The notes: generated by a model not told the origin, from the sequence alone. A stretch of DNA of 15,441 nt from an uncultured Lachnospiraceae bacterium (GCA_910579325.1 CAJTTU010000030.1:1-15441); one strand, 5' to 3'; numbered from the stretch's first letter, positions 6,872 through 15,252 are shown. A program made the numbers and translations.

Positions 6872-7002
6872 GAGTGCGGGGCATATTGGGATTTTTGAGG
6901 GAGAGCGACAGTTTCTTTTGCGGAAAATTGGAATATGAGCGAATAGGGGCTGGCAAGAGAAGGAAGTTGTTTGATGAATCATGACAGGAACAAAGGAATA
7001 GT

Positions 7003-7860
7003 ATGGCCGATTTAGGAAACCCGCAGAATACCATTGAAATATTAAAGAAATATGAGTTTTCTTTCCAGAAAAAATACGGGCAGAATTTCCTGATCGACAC
7101 CCATGTGCTGGACAAAATTATCCGGGCGGCCAAAATCAGTTCGGATGATTTTGTGCTGGAAATCGGGCCCGGCATCGGCACGATGACCCAGTATCTGGCG
7201 GAGGCGGCCAGGGAGGTGGCCGTGGTGGAGATCGACGATAAACTGATTCCGATTCTGGAGGAGACATTAAAGGAATATGAGAATGTCACGATTATCCATG
7301 GGGATATCCTGAAGGTGGATATCGAGGGGCTGGTACAAGAGAAAAATCAGGGCAGGCCCGTAAAGGTAGTTGCCAATCTTCCTTATTATATTACCACACC
7401 GATTATTATGGGACTGCTGGAAGGCAGTGCGCCTGTGGACAGCATCACCGTTATGGTGCAGAAAGAGGTGGCGGATCGGATGAAGGTAGGCCCCGGCACA
7501 AAAGATTACGGGGCGCTGTCCTTGGCTGTCCAGTATTATGCACGGCCTGAAATCGTGGCAAATGTCCCTCCTAATTGTTTTATTCCCCGCCCCAAAGTAG
7601 GATCTGCGGTCATTCACCTGACCCGCCACCAGACGCCGCCTGTTCAGGTTCAGGATGAAGATTTTCTGTTCCGTATCATCCGGGCATCCTTTAACCAGAG
7701 GAGAAAGACGCTGGTAAACAGCCTGAACAATTCCCCGGAACTGCAGCTGACAAAAGAACAGGTCACGAAAGCGCTGGAACAGATGGGACTGCCTGCGGCG
7801 GTCAGGGGGGAGACGCTGACGCTGGAGCAATTTACGGAACTTTCAAATTCGTTGCAGTAA
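7003..7860 (+). CDS. rsmA: 16S rRNA dimethyladenosine transferase
   Basis: RsmA (KsgA) dimethylates two adjacent adenosines near the 3' end of 16S rRNA during 30S maturation, using S-adenosylmethionine; its loss gives kasugamycin resistance. The 285 residues show the N-terminal KKYGQNFLID segment, SAM motif I as EIGPGIGTMT (from residue 53), and the catalytic NLPYY at 125-129. A C-terminal helical domain includes FNQRRKTLVNSL. AAAGGA at 6992-6997 serves the ATG at 7003. It follows tatD after 131 bases and ends just before a strong terminator. The usual neighbour rnmV (RNase M5) is absent from the gap. Confidence 0.97.
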   Translation: MADLGNPQNTIEILKKYEFSFQKKYGQNFLIDTHVLDKIIRAAKISSDDFVLEIGPGIGTMTQYLAEAAREVAVVEIDDKLIPILEETLKEYENVTIIHGDILKVDIEGLVQEKNQGRPVKVVANLPYYITTPIIMGLLEGSAPVDSITVMVQKEVADRMKVGPGTKDYGALSLAVQYYARPEIVANVPPNCFIPRPKVGSAVIHLTRHQTPPVQVQDEDFLFRIIRASFNQRRKTLVNSLNNSPELQLTKEQVTKALEQMGLPAAVRGETLTLEQFTELSNSLQ

Positions 7861-7878
7861 ATCAAAGATAACCTATTA

Positions 7879-7913
7879 AATAACTTGTGCACAAATGCAC
7901 AGGTTATTTTTTT
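7879..7913 (+). terminator. Rho-independent terminator after rsmA
   Basis: Arms at 7879-7890 and 7897-7908 form a 12-bp stem with one T-G wobble and a six-base loop. A seven-T run follows at 7907-7913. It ends the metG-tatD-rsmA transcript. Confidence 0.9.
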
Positions 7914-7933
7914 GCGCTTGTATTTTGATGCCG

Positions 7934-7962
7934 TTGTGGAAATCCTTTGATTTTTTTATACT
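7934..7962 (+). promoter_or_regulatory. Possible promoter of the SLC13 permease operon
   Basis: TATACT at 7957-7962 is a good -10. The -35 at 7934-7939 (TTGTGG) matches only its first three bases, with a 17-base spacer, so an activator may be needed. Transcription near 7969 would leave a leader of about 145 bases. Confidence 0.45.
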
Positions 7963-8048
7963 GGATACAGTTCAGTTAAGCGCGTTTATCGGAATAGGTA
8001 TGAGGGAAAGATTTATGTAACAGAGCATAAGTATGCGTATGAAAAGTA

Positions 8049-8100
8049 GATTTGAAAGCAAACCTTCAAATCCACCTGGATGACGCGGCAAACTGCGTCA
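8049..8100 (+). promoter_or_regulatory. Two tandem hairpins just before the permease ribosome site
   Basis: GATTTGAA (8049-8056) pairs with TTCAAATC (8065-8072) over an 8-base loop. TGACGCGG (8081-8088) pairs with CTGCGTCA (8093-8100) with one wobble and a CAAA tetraloop. The second ends exactly where the purine-rich ribosome site begins (8101-8110). The rest of the 7914-8114 gap holds nothing else I recognise beyond the promoter. A role in translation or RNA stability is an inference. Confidence 0.45.
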
Positions 8101-8114
8101 GGAAAGAGGAAAAG

Positions 8115-9572
8115 ATGAAGCAAAATAAAATGTATCTGCATTGCGGGATCGGGGCTTTATTATTTATATTGATTATGTTTTTCCTTCCGGCCGGGAATGG
8201 CCTTACGGCGGATGGCGTACACCTTCTGGCGGTTCTGGTTCCTGTTTTGTATCTTTGGATCACGGTAGGAACCGACTGGGTCAGTCTTCTGGCACTGGGA
8301 GTTCTTGTTATGACAGGGGTTATGGCAAATGAAAAAAATTATTATGCCGGCGTATATTCCGGTTCTATGGGGAATTTTATCATTATCACGGTAATATCCT
8401 GTATGGCGCTCAGTGCGGTTCTGAGCCAGACCGGCGTGATTACGAAGATTGCCAACTGGTTTATCACCAGAAAATTTTGCCAGGGACATCCCTATACATT
8501 TTTGGCCATGTTCATTCTGTCGTTTTTTGTAATCGGCACATTTATGGAGGCCACGGCAGTTACGATTATGTATATTAATCTGGCTGCGGAAATCTGTAAT
8601 AAACTGGGCTATAAAAAAGGGGACAAATTCTATACGGTGATGATGTGCGGCATTTACTGGGGCAACGCAGTGGTAAGCGCGGGCTCTCCGATCTCCCATG
8701 TGCTGCCGCTGCTGTTGATTGCCGCCGCAGCCCCGGCTCTGGGTGTGACGATTTCTTTTGGGCAATGGCTGATGGTGGGGATTCCTTTTGAAATTGTTTC
8801 TTATCTGCTGCTTATGCTGGTAATCCGATTTATTTGGAAGCCTGAGACAGACAAATTTGTCAATTATGATATCCAGGCAATGAGAAAGGCAAATCCGCCG
8901 CTTTCAAAAGAAGGAAAAATCACCACGGTTATTTTCATGCTGGTGGTCATCGTGTGGCTGTTCCCTCAGTTTGGAACCGCAATCTGGCCGGAAGCGGTGG
9001 GATATCTGAATAATATCGGCGCCTGTATTCCTCCGATTATCGCGCTTGCCCTTGTCTGTATCATACATGTGAACGGAAAGCCGATTGCCCGGTTCCCGGA
9101 ACTGGTAAAGACCGTACCGATGGGGCTGCTGATTTTTACCGCTACCGTAACGGTGTATGGTGCGGCGATTAATCTGGACAGTTGCGGTATCAGCACATGG
9201 ATTTACAATCTGCTGTCGCCGGTATTGTCAGGCCTGCCCACGATTGCGGTTATGGCATTTTTGGTGCTGGGCGGTATGCTGATGACCCAGTTTACCTCGA
9301 ATACGGTTTCCATGTATCTGTTTTATGCCATTACCATAGCATTGCTGGCTTCCAGTGGGATCAATATGCCGGCTTTTGTGATTATCGTGGCTCTGGGGGC
9401 AATGCTGGGACTGGTAACGCCTGCGGCCGCGGTGCCTTCTCCGCTGTTTTTTGGTCCGGAACATATTAATATGAAAGATACGGCCAAATATGCGGTGATT
9501 TATCTGCTGCTCAGTTTTGTGGCGCTCATGGTACTGATCTGGCCGCTGGCGAATGTGCTGATCAAATTTTAA
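8115..9572 (+). CDS. SLC13/DASS-like anion permease (IT superfamily)
   Basis: This 485-residue polytopic membrane protein has about 11 to 13 hydrophobic segments and the layout of divalent anion:Na+ symporters, which import di- and tricarboxylates or related anions. Two re-entrant signature regions are visible: EATAVT (145-150), in the place of the first SNT motif, and SNT at 395-397 (TQFTSNTVS) for the second. A repeat-linking G-rich region (WGNAVVSAGSPISHVLP) lies between. I chose the ATG at 8115 (MKQNKMYLH) for the AGAGGA just ahead; an upstream TTG at 8052 would place a hydrophilic tail across both leader hairpins. The loss of SN in the first motif suggests an unusual substrate or ion coupling. 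The next gene starts 10 bases on, so the two form an operon. The substrate cannot be read from the sequence. Confidence 0.85.
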   Translation: MKQNKMYLHCGIGALLFILIMFFLPAGNGLTADGVHLLAVLVPVLYLWITVGTDWVSLLALGVLVMTGVMANEKNYYAGVYSGSMGNFIIITVISCMALSAVLSQTGVITKIANWFITRKFCQGHPYTFLAMFILSFFVIGTFMEATAVTIMYINLAAEICNKLGYKKGDKFYTVMMCGIYWGNAVVSAGSPISHVLPLLLIAAAAPALGVTISFGQWLMVGIPFEIVSYLLLMLVIRFIWKPETDKFVNYDIQAMRKANPPLSKEGKITTVIFMLVVIVWLFPQFGTAIWPEAVGYLNNIGACIPPIIALALVCIIHVNGKPIARFPELVKTVPMGLLIFTATVTVYGAAINLDSCGISTWIYNLLSPVLSGLPTIAVMAFLVLGGMLMTQFTSNTVSMYLFYAITIALLASSGINMPAFVIIVALGAMLGLVTPAAAVPSPLFFGPEHINMKDTAKYAVIYLLLSFVALMVLIWPLANVLIKF

Positions 9573-9582
9573 GGAAAGAATT

Positions 9583-10581
9583 ATGGAAAGGAATGTGTAT
9601 ATGCTAACACCAAAAGAAAACGCGAGACGTTTATTTAACCATGAAGAAACAGAATATCTTCCTGTCATGGGAGAAGGCATCATTAATAATGTACCGGTAA
9701 ACGGTTATTATGAAAGACCCCATGGAGGAAAAGGCGGCGAGGACTGGTTTGGTGTTCACTGGTTCTGGAAAGAAGGGGAGCCTGCGCCGATGCCGGTGGA
9801 ACCTTATATTTTGGAGGATATCGCTGACTGGAAGGATGTGGTTCATTTTCCGGATCTGGATGGATTTGACTGGGAGAGGGCGGCCATAGAAGATCGAATC
9901 CCCGTATTTGACAGGGAGAATAACCTGCTTTATCAGATGATCCATAACGGATTGATGGAACGGCTGCAAAATCTTCTGGGATTCGAGAACGGTCTGTGCG
10001 CGCTGCTGACGGACCCTGAGGAAGTTGCGGAATTCTTTGATGCCCTGGCGGATTATAAATGCAGATTGATTGATTATCTGGCCATATATTATAAGCCGGA
10101 TGTGATATGCTACCATGATGACTGGGGGACGCAGAGAGGGTTGTTCTTCTCGCCGGAGACCTGGAGAAGCCTGCTGAAAGAGCCCACCAAAAGAATCGTG
10201 GAACATGTACATAGTAAGGGGATCAAGTTTGATCTGCACAGCTGTGGCATGATCAGGGACATCGTGCCGGAGATTGTGGATGATCTGCATGTGGATGCTC
10301 TGAATATCATGGCAATCAATGATATCCCGGCGCTGAAGAAAATCACTGGTACGAAAGTGGTATATGATGTGTTCCTGGACACACAGAAATATGATGTGAT
10401 GGATGCGGCGGGGACGCTGACTGAAGAAAAGCTGCGGCAGGGAATCCATGATGAGGTGATGGAGAATGCCAGAGGCGGATGCTATCTGCCGGTGCCGCTG
10501 CTGGTACGACCCGAATGGCAGGAGCTGATTATAGATGAGCTGAAAAAATGCAGGGAAGAGCTGATGTGCCGTCAGCTGTAA
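9583..10581 (+). CDS. URO-D/MtaA-like protein, probable corrinoid-type methyltransferase
   Basis: The protein belongs to the uroporphyrinogen decarboxylase fold superfamily but is not HemE. It opens with LTPKENARRLFNHEETEYLP, the usual start of the MtaA/URO-D-like branch. It has the zinc-site pattern of methylcobamide:CoM-type methyltransferases, H-x-C...C: His219 and Cys221 in FDLHSCG and Cys300 in RGGCYLP. Such proteins move methyl groups to or from corrinoid proteins. AAGGA lies 7 bases before the ATG at 9583. The ATG at 9601 also has AAAGGA 8 bases ahead and matches the family start better, so the true N-terminus may be residue 7. It forms an operon with the SLC13 permease and is followed by a terminator. 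No corrinoid-binding protein or reductive activator is in the window, so the methyl donor and acceptor are unknown. Confidence 0.8.
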   Translation: MERNVYMLTPKENARRLFNHEETEYLPVMGEGIINNVPVNGYYERPHGGKGGEDWFGVHWFWKEGEPAPMPVEPYILEDIADWKDVVHFPDLDGFDWERAAIEDRIPVFDRENNLLYQMIHNGLMERLQNLLGFENGLCALLTDPEEVAEFFDALADYKCRLIDYLAIYYKPDVICYHDDWGTQRGLFFSPETWRSLLKEPTKRIVEHVHSKGIKFDLHSCGMIRDIVPEIVDDLHVDALNIMAINDIPALKKITGTKVVYDVFLDTQKYDVMDAAGTLTEEKLRQGIHDEVMENARGGCYLPVPLLVRPEWQELIIDELKKCREELMCRQL

Positions 10582-10598
10582 AACTCAATATATTATGT

Positions 10599-10625
10599 AA
10601 AGAGCCTGTCAGAGACGGGCTTTTT
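10599..10625 (+). terminator. Rho-independent terminator after the methyltransferase
   Basis: AAAGAGCCTGTC (10599-10610) pairs with GACGGGCTTTTT (10614-10625) with two G-T wobbles and a three-base loop. The stem runs into the T tract. It separates the permease-methyltransferase operon from the regulator gene. Confidence 0.88.
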
Positions 10626-10628
10626 ACC

Positions 10629-10657
10629 TTGTTTAAGGACAGGAGCCGTGATAGAAT
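10629..10657 (+). promoter_or_regulatory. Possible promoter of the PucR-like regulator
   Basis: TTGTTT at 10629-10634 and TAGAAT at 10652-10657 are separated by 17 bases. The -10 matches 5 of 6 and the -35 matches 3 of 6. It lies directly after the terminator and about 75 bases before the start codon, as needed for a gene with its own transcript. Confidence 0.4.
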
Positions 10658-10732
10658 GAAGAAATAGGGGAGTGTTATAAAGAGTGGAAAATAGGTGGCA
10701 TTTGTCGGCAGAAGAATGAAAGGGATGGAAAT

Positions 10733-12283
10733 ATGAAGCTTTCTCTGCTTTTGATATATGAGCAGCTTGACCGGAAAGATATTATATTGAAGATGGAAGC
10801 GGAACCGGGCCCATCTTTTTCAGGCGCACGGACGCTGCCTCAAAAACCGCCGCTGGCCTGGGAGCCGGATATTTTGTATGTTGATCTGGAAGGATATGCC
10901 GATCACTTTTCGCGGCAGGAACTGAATGATTTGTCTCTGATATCAGTTTGCTGTCCCCATATGGAGGCAATTCGGAATGGGATATTCGCAAAGCGGGGGG
11001 AGGATCTGCAGCATCTGTTTAATGATGTTCTGGATATCTTTCAGCGGTTTCAGGACTGGAATGCCCTGACCCAGGAAATGCTGTTAGAGGGAAGGCCTTT
11101 TCAGGAAATTTTCAACCTTTGTGCCATGGTGACGTCGGACACGGTTTACCTTACGGACAGCAGTATGAAAATGTATGTACATTCGGTTCCCACATTGTTA
11201 GATGACATCAGCGCGATCTGGCGGTACCAGGTATCTTACGGTTATATGCCGATCCATATCATTAACCGGCTGATGACAAACGGGGAGTTGGAACGGATTA
11301 ACAGGCACAGAAAGGCCTTTACCCTTGATACCAAAACCTTTAATAATCCTTACACATGCAGGAATATTTTTTCTGGCCGGGTACTGAAAGCGCATATCTT
11401 TATCGTAAGCATTTACTCGAAGCCATCTCAGACCCACAAGGAGATCGCAGAGCGGCTGGGCGTGGTCCTTACGCCTTATATCTGCCAGAATCCGGTGTTT
11501 TCTTCCAGGGCGGGCCAGATATTCGAAAACTTCTTTCTGGATCTGTTAAAGCGCAGGGTGCAGGATCAGATTTTGATCCGGCAGCAGATATCCATATTCG
11601 GGTGGGATATGGGCGATGTCTTTTCGATTCTGGTGATTGACGGACGGGGGCAGTCTCAGGACAAGCAGCAGTTCCTGATTAATTATTTTTGCGGGCTGGA
11701 GCATGACTGCCAGGCCTTTGAGAATGAAGGGCATATTATCTGCCTGCTTCATGTGGGCTCGGATAAAAGTAAAAAAATGTTTTCGGAGGAAGTGGACAGT
11801 CTGTTGAGAAAACTGGATTTACAGGGTGCTTTCAGTAAAAATTTTTCCGGTATCTGTAATATGGACATCTACTATGCACAGGCTGCGAGCATTCTCCGGT
11901 TTTGCGGCGGGAACGGTTCGGGCAAGCATTTGTTTTTGCAGGAGGATGTGGGCCTGTATGGAATATTGGAGGCCAGCTTAGAGCGGCATGATGCTCTGGA
12001 GCTGTGCCATCCGGATGTCTTGTTTCTTTATGAGTATGACCAGAAGAACGGGACGGAATATATGGAAACACTGCTGCAATATCTGTTAAATGACAGGAAT
12101 GCCGTGAAAGCGTCAAAGGCGCTTTATATCCACCGAAATACGATGAATTACAGACTGGAACGGCTGCGGGAGCTGCTTTGCTATGATGAGGAGGACAGCG
12201 GCAGCAGGCTGTTTGTGCTGATTTCAATTTTGTTGCTGCGGCAGCAGATGGAAGAAAAAATTATTCCGCATGTTCCATCTTAA
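10733..12283 (+). CDS. PucR/CdaR-like transcriptional regulator
   Basis: This 516-residue cytoplasmic protein ends in a PucR-type helix-turn-helix near residues 440-490: LLQYLLNDRNAVKASKALYIHRNTMNYRLERLREL, in which the spacing and the HRNT-x-NYRL core are typical. The N-terminal and middle parts (about 85-250) look like a sensory region, perhaps GAF-like. Residues about 260-400 match the region that precedes the HTH in CdaR-type regulators. AAAGGGA (10719-10725) serves the ATG at 10733. Family members are often activators of nearby catabolic or transport genes that respond to the substrate, so control of the permease-methyltransferase operon upstream is likely but inferred. Its last 23 bases overlap the 3' end of the opposite-strand peptidase gene, and no terminator is seen. 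Confidence 0.85.
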   Translation: MKLSLLLIYEQLDRKDIILKMEAEPGPSFSGARTLPQKPPLAWEPDILYVDLEGYADHFSRQELNDLSLISVCCPHMEAIRNGIFAKRGEDLQHLFNDVLDIFQRFQDWNALTQEMLLEGRPFQEIFNLCAMVTSDTVYLTDSSMKMYVHSVPTLLDDISAIWRYQVSYGYMPIHIINRLMTNGELERINRHRKAFTLDTKTFNNPYTCRNIFSGRVLKAHIFIVSIYSKPSQTHKEIAERLGVVLTPYICQNPVFSSRAGQIFENFFLDLLKRRVQDQILIRQQISIFGWDMGDVFSILVIDGRGQSQDKQQFLINYFCGLEHDCQAFENEGHIICLLHVGSDKSKKMFSEEVDSLLRKLDLQGAFSKNFSGICNMDIYYAQAASILRFCGGNGSGKHLFLQEDVGLYGILEASLERHDALELCHPDVLFLYEYDQKNGTEYMETLLQYLLNDRNAVKASKALYIHRNTMNYRLERLRELLCYDEEDSGSRLFVLISILLLRQQMEEKIIPHVPS

Positions 12284-13232
12284 CCGCCCATAAAGGCCCG
12301 CCGCTGGCGGCCCCTTTCTTCAATTCTGACAGCAGCAGGTCCAGTTCCCATTCCTTTCGGCTGTTTTCATAGCTGTTAGGATCGGCGATCCGTACATTTC
12401 CGTCTTCCAGCAGCTTTGTGATTAGGATAAAGTGGCCATTGTTTGTCAATGTGCCTTTTCCCATCAGGGCGGCCAGGACATAACCGTCTTCCAGCAGCTG
12501 GGATACATGTTCCCGGCTTCGGTCCGTTACGCTTTCCACGGTAAAACCGTAAGCGGTGAGAGCATCAGGGATCAGGCTGTGGTAGGAGCCGCTGTGAAGG
12601 GCATAGTAGCCGTTTTCTGCCGCCCAGTCGGCCAGATCCACAGGCGTCATACCGCCGCCTTCGAGAGAAAAACTGGAAATCAGCATAGCCACTGCGGTAG
12701 GGCCGCAGCCATAACCTTCCAGGGGATCTTCTCCTCCATATAGATAATCACCCCAGCGCCGGTCTCCCTGGTTGTAGTACATCATCGGTCCCATAGCCGT
12801 ATCCAGCATAACAAAGTAGATATCCTCCGGCGCGTCCTGCGTTTCCAGGTCAGAGGAAACACCCAGTTCGTCAGTAAAATCCAGAGAGTGGGGAGAATCG
12901 GCATTTCCCTCGGCAACAGAAGCTTCTGTTGCGGGAACGGATGTTTCTTCTTCTGATAAAGCAGCCGTTTCGGATATGGCGGTCTCATCGGCAGAGGTAT
13001 CACTGGTCTCTGTTTCGGCATCTGATGATTCTCCGGTTTTCCCCGTTTTTTTGTCACTTCCCTGGGGATCCTCAAGATGGCCGTCACGGGCATACCGGAT
13101 GGAATTCCTGATCTCCTCGGCGCTGACAGATCGAAAAAACGCAAAAAGGCTGACTACAGCAATCAGTGTAGTCAGCAAAATACTGCATATAATCAGTGCA
13201 TGGACCGGAGATAAATGAGATTTCTTCTTCAT
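12261..13232 (-). CDS. Membrane-anchored C39-like cysteine peptidase
   Basis: The product of about 323 residues starts with a basic stretch (MKKKSHLSP) and one membrane helix (about 11-33), so the rest should lie outside the cell. A long Ser/Thr/Glu/Asp-rich, low-complexity spacer (about 55-135) leads to a C-terminal peptidase_C39_2-like domain. There MMYYNQGDRRWG provides the Gln (155), GYGCGPTAVAML the nucleophile Cys176, NNGHFILI the His267, and IADPNSYENS the Asp284. The papain-like set is therefore complete. The substrate is unknown; wall-attached or secreted proteins are possible. The ATG at 13232 is chosen as the more natural N-terminus, but its ribosome site is poor; a GTG at 13250 would add six residues. 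It follows cheB after about 47 bases on the same strand and may share its transcript. Confidence 0.8.
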   Translation of the reverse strand: MKKKSHLSPVHALIICSILLTTLIAVVSLFAFFRSVSAEEIRNSIRYARDGHLEDPQGSDKKTGKTGESSDAETETSDTSADETAISETAALSEEETSVPATEASVAEGNADSPHSLDFTDELGVSSDLETQDAPEDIYFVMLDTAMGPMMYYNQGDRRWGDYLYGGEDPLEGYGCGPTAVAMLISSFSLEGGGMTPVDLADWAAENGYYALHSGSYHSLIPDALTAYGFTVESVTDRSREHVSQLLEDGYVLAALMGKGTLTNNGHFILITKLLEDGNVRIADPNSYENSRKEWELDLLLSELKKGAASGGPLWAVKMEHAE

Positions 13233-13279
13233 ATTTACAGTATTTACCACAGTGCCTAAAATATGTCATGTGAAATATT

Positions 13280-14395
13280 TTACAGTGCGGCAAGTTTTTT
13301 CATCACAGCCTGGGCGATACTGCCAAGAGGGGATTGGAGACAGACGGCCCCGATCTTATAAGCTTCCATAGGCATACCGTATACGACGCAGGTTTCCTTG
13401 TCCTGCCCGATTGTATAAGCCCCGTTCTTGCGCATCCTGAGAAGTCCTGCGGCTCCGTCGGCTCCCATGCCGGTCAGGATAATGCCGATCGCCTTATCCC
13501 GCACATGCATGGCCATAGAATCAAAGAGCACATCCACGGAAGGACAGTGTCCGCTGACTCTTTCGCCTTCCACACAGTTCACCGCATAACCGCCGCCGAT
13601 CCGCACCACCCGCATCTGCATGCCGCCGGGAGCCAGAAGAACCAGGCCGGGCAGGATACGGTCGCCGTTTTTTGCTTCCCGCACTTCCATTTTACACAGA
13701 CGGTTCATCCGCTCCGCATACATGGAGGTAAATCCGGGAGGCATATGCTGGGTGACAACGATCCCGGGCATATTGGCGGGAAATTGCTGTAAAACCTCTA
13801 AGGTAGCCTCCGTGCCGCCGGTGGATGCGCCGATAGCGATGATCATCTGATTTGCCGTGGGCGAAAGAGCTTTGCCGGACAGAACCCTGGGCGTACCTGC
13901 GGCGCTGATTCCTGCGGCTGGGCGGGCAGGGGCGGAAGTACCCAGGCTGCTGCCTGGCGTTATCGGTCCGGGCGGCGCCAGCAGCTGGGGAATCCGGACT
14001 TTGGCCTTGGAACCGATCACCAGCTTATTCATCAGCGAAGTCAGGAAAAGCTCTTTCCGGTTTGTGCTTGTCATATCGGGTTTCTGGACGAAATCCACGG
14101 CTCCGGCGGAAAGGGCGTCAAATACTTTCAGATTCAGAGAAGAAACCAGAATAACCGGGATTGGATTTGTGGGCAGTAACTCCTTTAAAAATTCAAGACC
14201 CGACATCCCCGGCATTTCGATATCCAGCGTCAGGATGTCAGGTTTCAACAGCTGTATTTTTTGCTTAGCGTCAAAGGCGTTGACCGCATAGCCGACGATC
14301 TCGAAACGGGGATCCTTACTGATATTGCCGATCAGCCAGGCACGGTATACCGCTGAGTCGTCAACGATCATCAGTCTGATTTTATTATTCTGCAT
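13280..14395 (-). CDS. cheB: Chemotaxis response regulator protein-glutamate methylesterase CheB
   Basis: CheB removes methyl groups from chemoreceptor glutamates and deamidates glutamines, and is activated by phosphorylation from CheA. The 371 residues hold an N-terminal receiver (1-125) with Asp12/Asp13, phospho-acceptor Asp58 in LTLDIEMPG and Lys105. A Pro/Ala/Gly-rich linker (about 138-180) follows. The C-terminal esterase domain has Ser191 in IGASTGGTE, His217 in TQHMPPGFT and Asp313 in LTGMGADGAAG. All three are shifted by exactly 27 from the Salmonella triad (164, 190, 286), so the domain is full and the linker or receiver is longer. GGAGGC (14401-14407, complement) precedes the ATG. 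cheR lies 35 bases upstream in the same operon. CheB and CheR together set receptor methylation for adaptation. Confidence 0.97.
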   Translation of the reverse strand: MQNNKIRLMIVDDSAVYRAWLIGNISKDPRFEIVGYAVNAFDAKQKIQLLKPDILTLDIEMPGMSGLEFLKELLPTNPIPVILVSSLNLKVFDALSAGAVDFVQKPDMTSTNRKELFLTSLMNKLVIGSKAKVRIPQLLAPPGPITPGSSLGTSAPARPAAGISAAGTPRVLSGKALSPTANQMIIAIGASTGGTEATLEVLQQFPANMPGIVVTQHMPPGFTSMYAERMNRLCKMEVREAKNGDRILPGLVLLAPGGMQMRVVRIGGGYAVNCVEGERVSGHCPSVDVLFDSMAMHVRDKAIGIILTGMGADGAAGLLRMRKNGAYTIGQDKETCVVYGMPMEAYKIGAVCLQSPLGSIAQAVMKKLAAL

Positions 14396-14430
14396 AAAAT
14401 TGCCTCCTGCGCCGGAAGATCCGATATCCG

Positions 14431-15252
14431 TTAAGGCCGCATCGCTTTCTGGAAAATCGCCGGTGTAATATACTGATAAGGATTGTTCTCTTTGTTCAGA
14501 TTTTCCGAATGGCCGATAAAAAGGTAGCCGCCCGGAACGGTTGCGCCGTGGAAACGGCGAACCAGGGCATCCTTGGTGGGCTGATCAAAATAAATCATTA
14601 CATTACGACAGAAAATCAGGTCAAAGGGCCGACGGAAATGAATAGGGTCCATCAGGTTAAAGGTTCTGAAAATAACGTTTTTCCGAACTTCCGGAGACAG
14701 ATTGTAAGCTCCGTCTTTGTTTTTGATGAAATATTTGTTCTTCCAGGTTTTGGGCAGCTGTTCCAGACTGCTTTCCTGATAGACAGGATTTCTGGCAGTA
14801 TCCAGAACCTGCTGAGAGATATCGGTGGCCAGAATCCGGGTATCCCACTGAGAATACTGGGAGCCGAAATATTCCATCAGGTACATGGTGGTGGTGTAAG
14901 CCTCCTCGCCGGAAGAACAGCCGGCGCTCCAGATCGAAAGAACATGATCTCTTGCGTGGGTTTTGGTAAAAGCGGGAAGAGCGGTGTTGATCAGGAACTG
15001 AAAGTGCGCTTCCTCCCGCATAAAATATGTATAATTGGTCGTCAGCTTATTAATCAGGAAAGTGACCATACTCTGGTCCTTTCCTGATAAGATATCATCC
15101 ACATACTGGGTGAAGCTGGTATATCCCTGAGCCTGAAGGCTGTGGGATAACCGGCTGGAGATCAACTGCTTTTTTTGGCTCAGATCGATTCCGTAATGGG
15201 ACTGGATATAGGTATACAGCCGATGGAAATCGGCATCACTTAAGGTCATCAT
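14431..15252 (-). CDS. cheR: Chemotaxis protein methyltransferase CheR
   Basis: CheR methylates chemoreceptor glutamates with S-adenosylmethionine and opposes CheB during adaptation. The 273 residues show the helical N-terminal domain (1-75), TTNYTYFMRE (71-80), the SAM motif SAGCSSGEEAYT (109-120), LATDIS (141-146), FCRNVMIYF (214-222) and IGHSE (246-250). No C-terminal pentapeptide-binding or TPR extension follows. Two adjacent ATG codons (15252, 15249) share an AAAGGAG site. The gene lies between the partial cheW and cheB on the same strand with gaps of 38 and 35 bases, so a single transcript is likely. No promoter is visible, so it should lie upstream of the window edge. Confidence 0.97.
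   Translation of the reverse strand: MMTLSDADFHRLYTYIQSHYGIDLSQKKQLISSRLSHSLQAQGYTSFTQYVDDILSGKDQSMVTFLINKLTTNYTYFMREEAHFQFLINTALPAFTKTHARDHVLSIWSAGCSSGEEAYTTTMYLMEYFGSQYSQWDTRILATDISQQVLDTARNPVYQESSLEQLPKTWKNKYFIKNKDGAYNLSPEVRKNVIFRTFNLMDPIHFRRPFDLIFCRNVMIYFDQPTKDALVRRFHGATVPGGYLFIGHSENLNKENNPYQYITPAIFQKAMRP

Noticed and set aside
8000..8020. Six-codon upstream open frame in the permease leader
   Set aside because: It is a tiny ATG...TAA stretch with only a weak AGG ahead; such frames are common by chance and nothing else supports it.
9583..10581. HemE, the true uroporphyrinogen decarboxylase
   Set aside because: The protein lacks the usual HemE start and has the H-x-C...C metal site of the MtaA-like branch; no heme synthesis genes are nearby.
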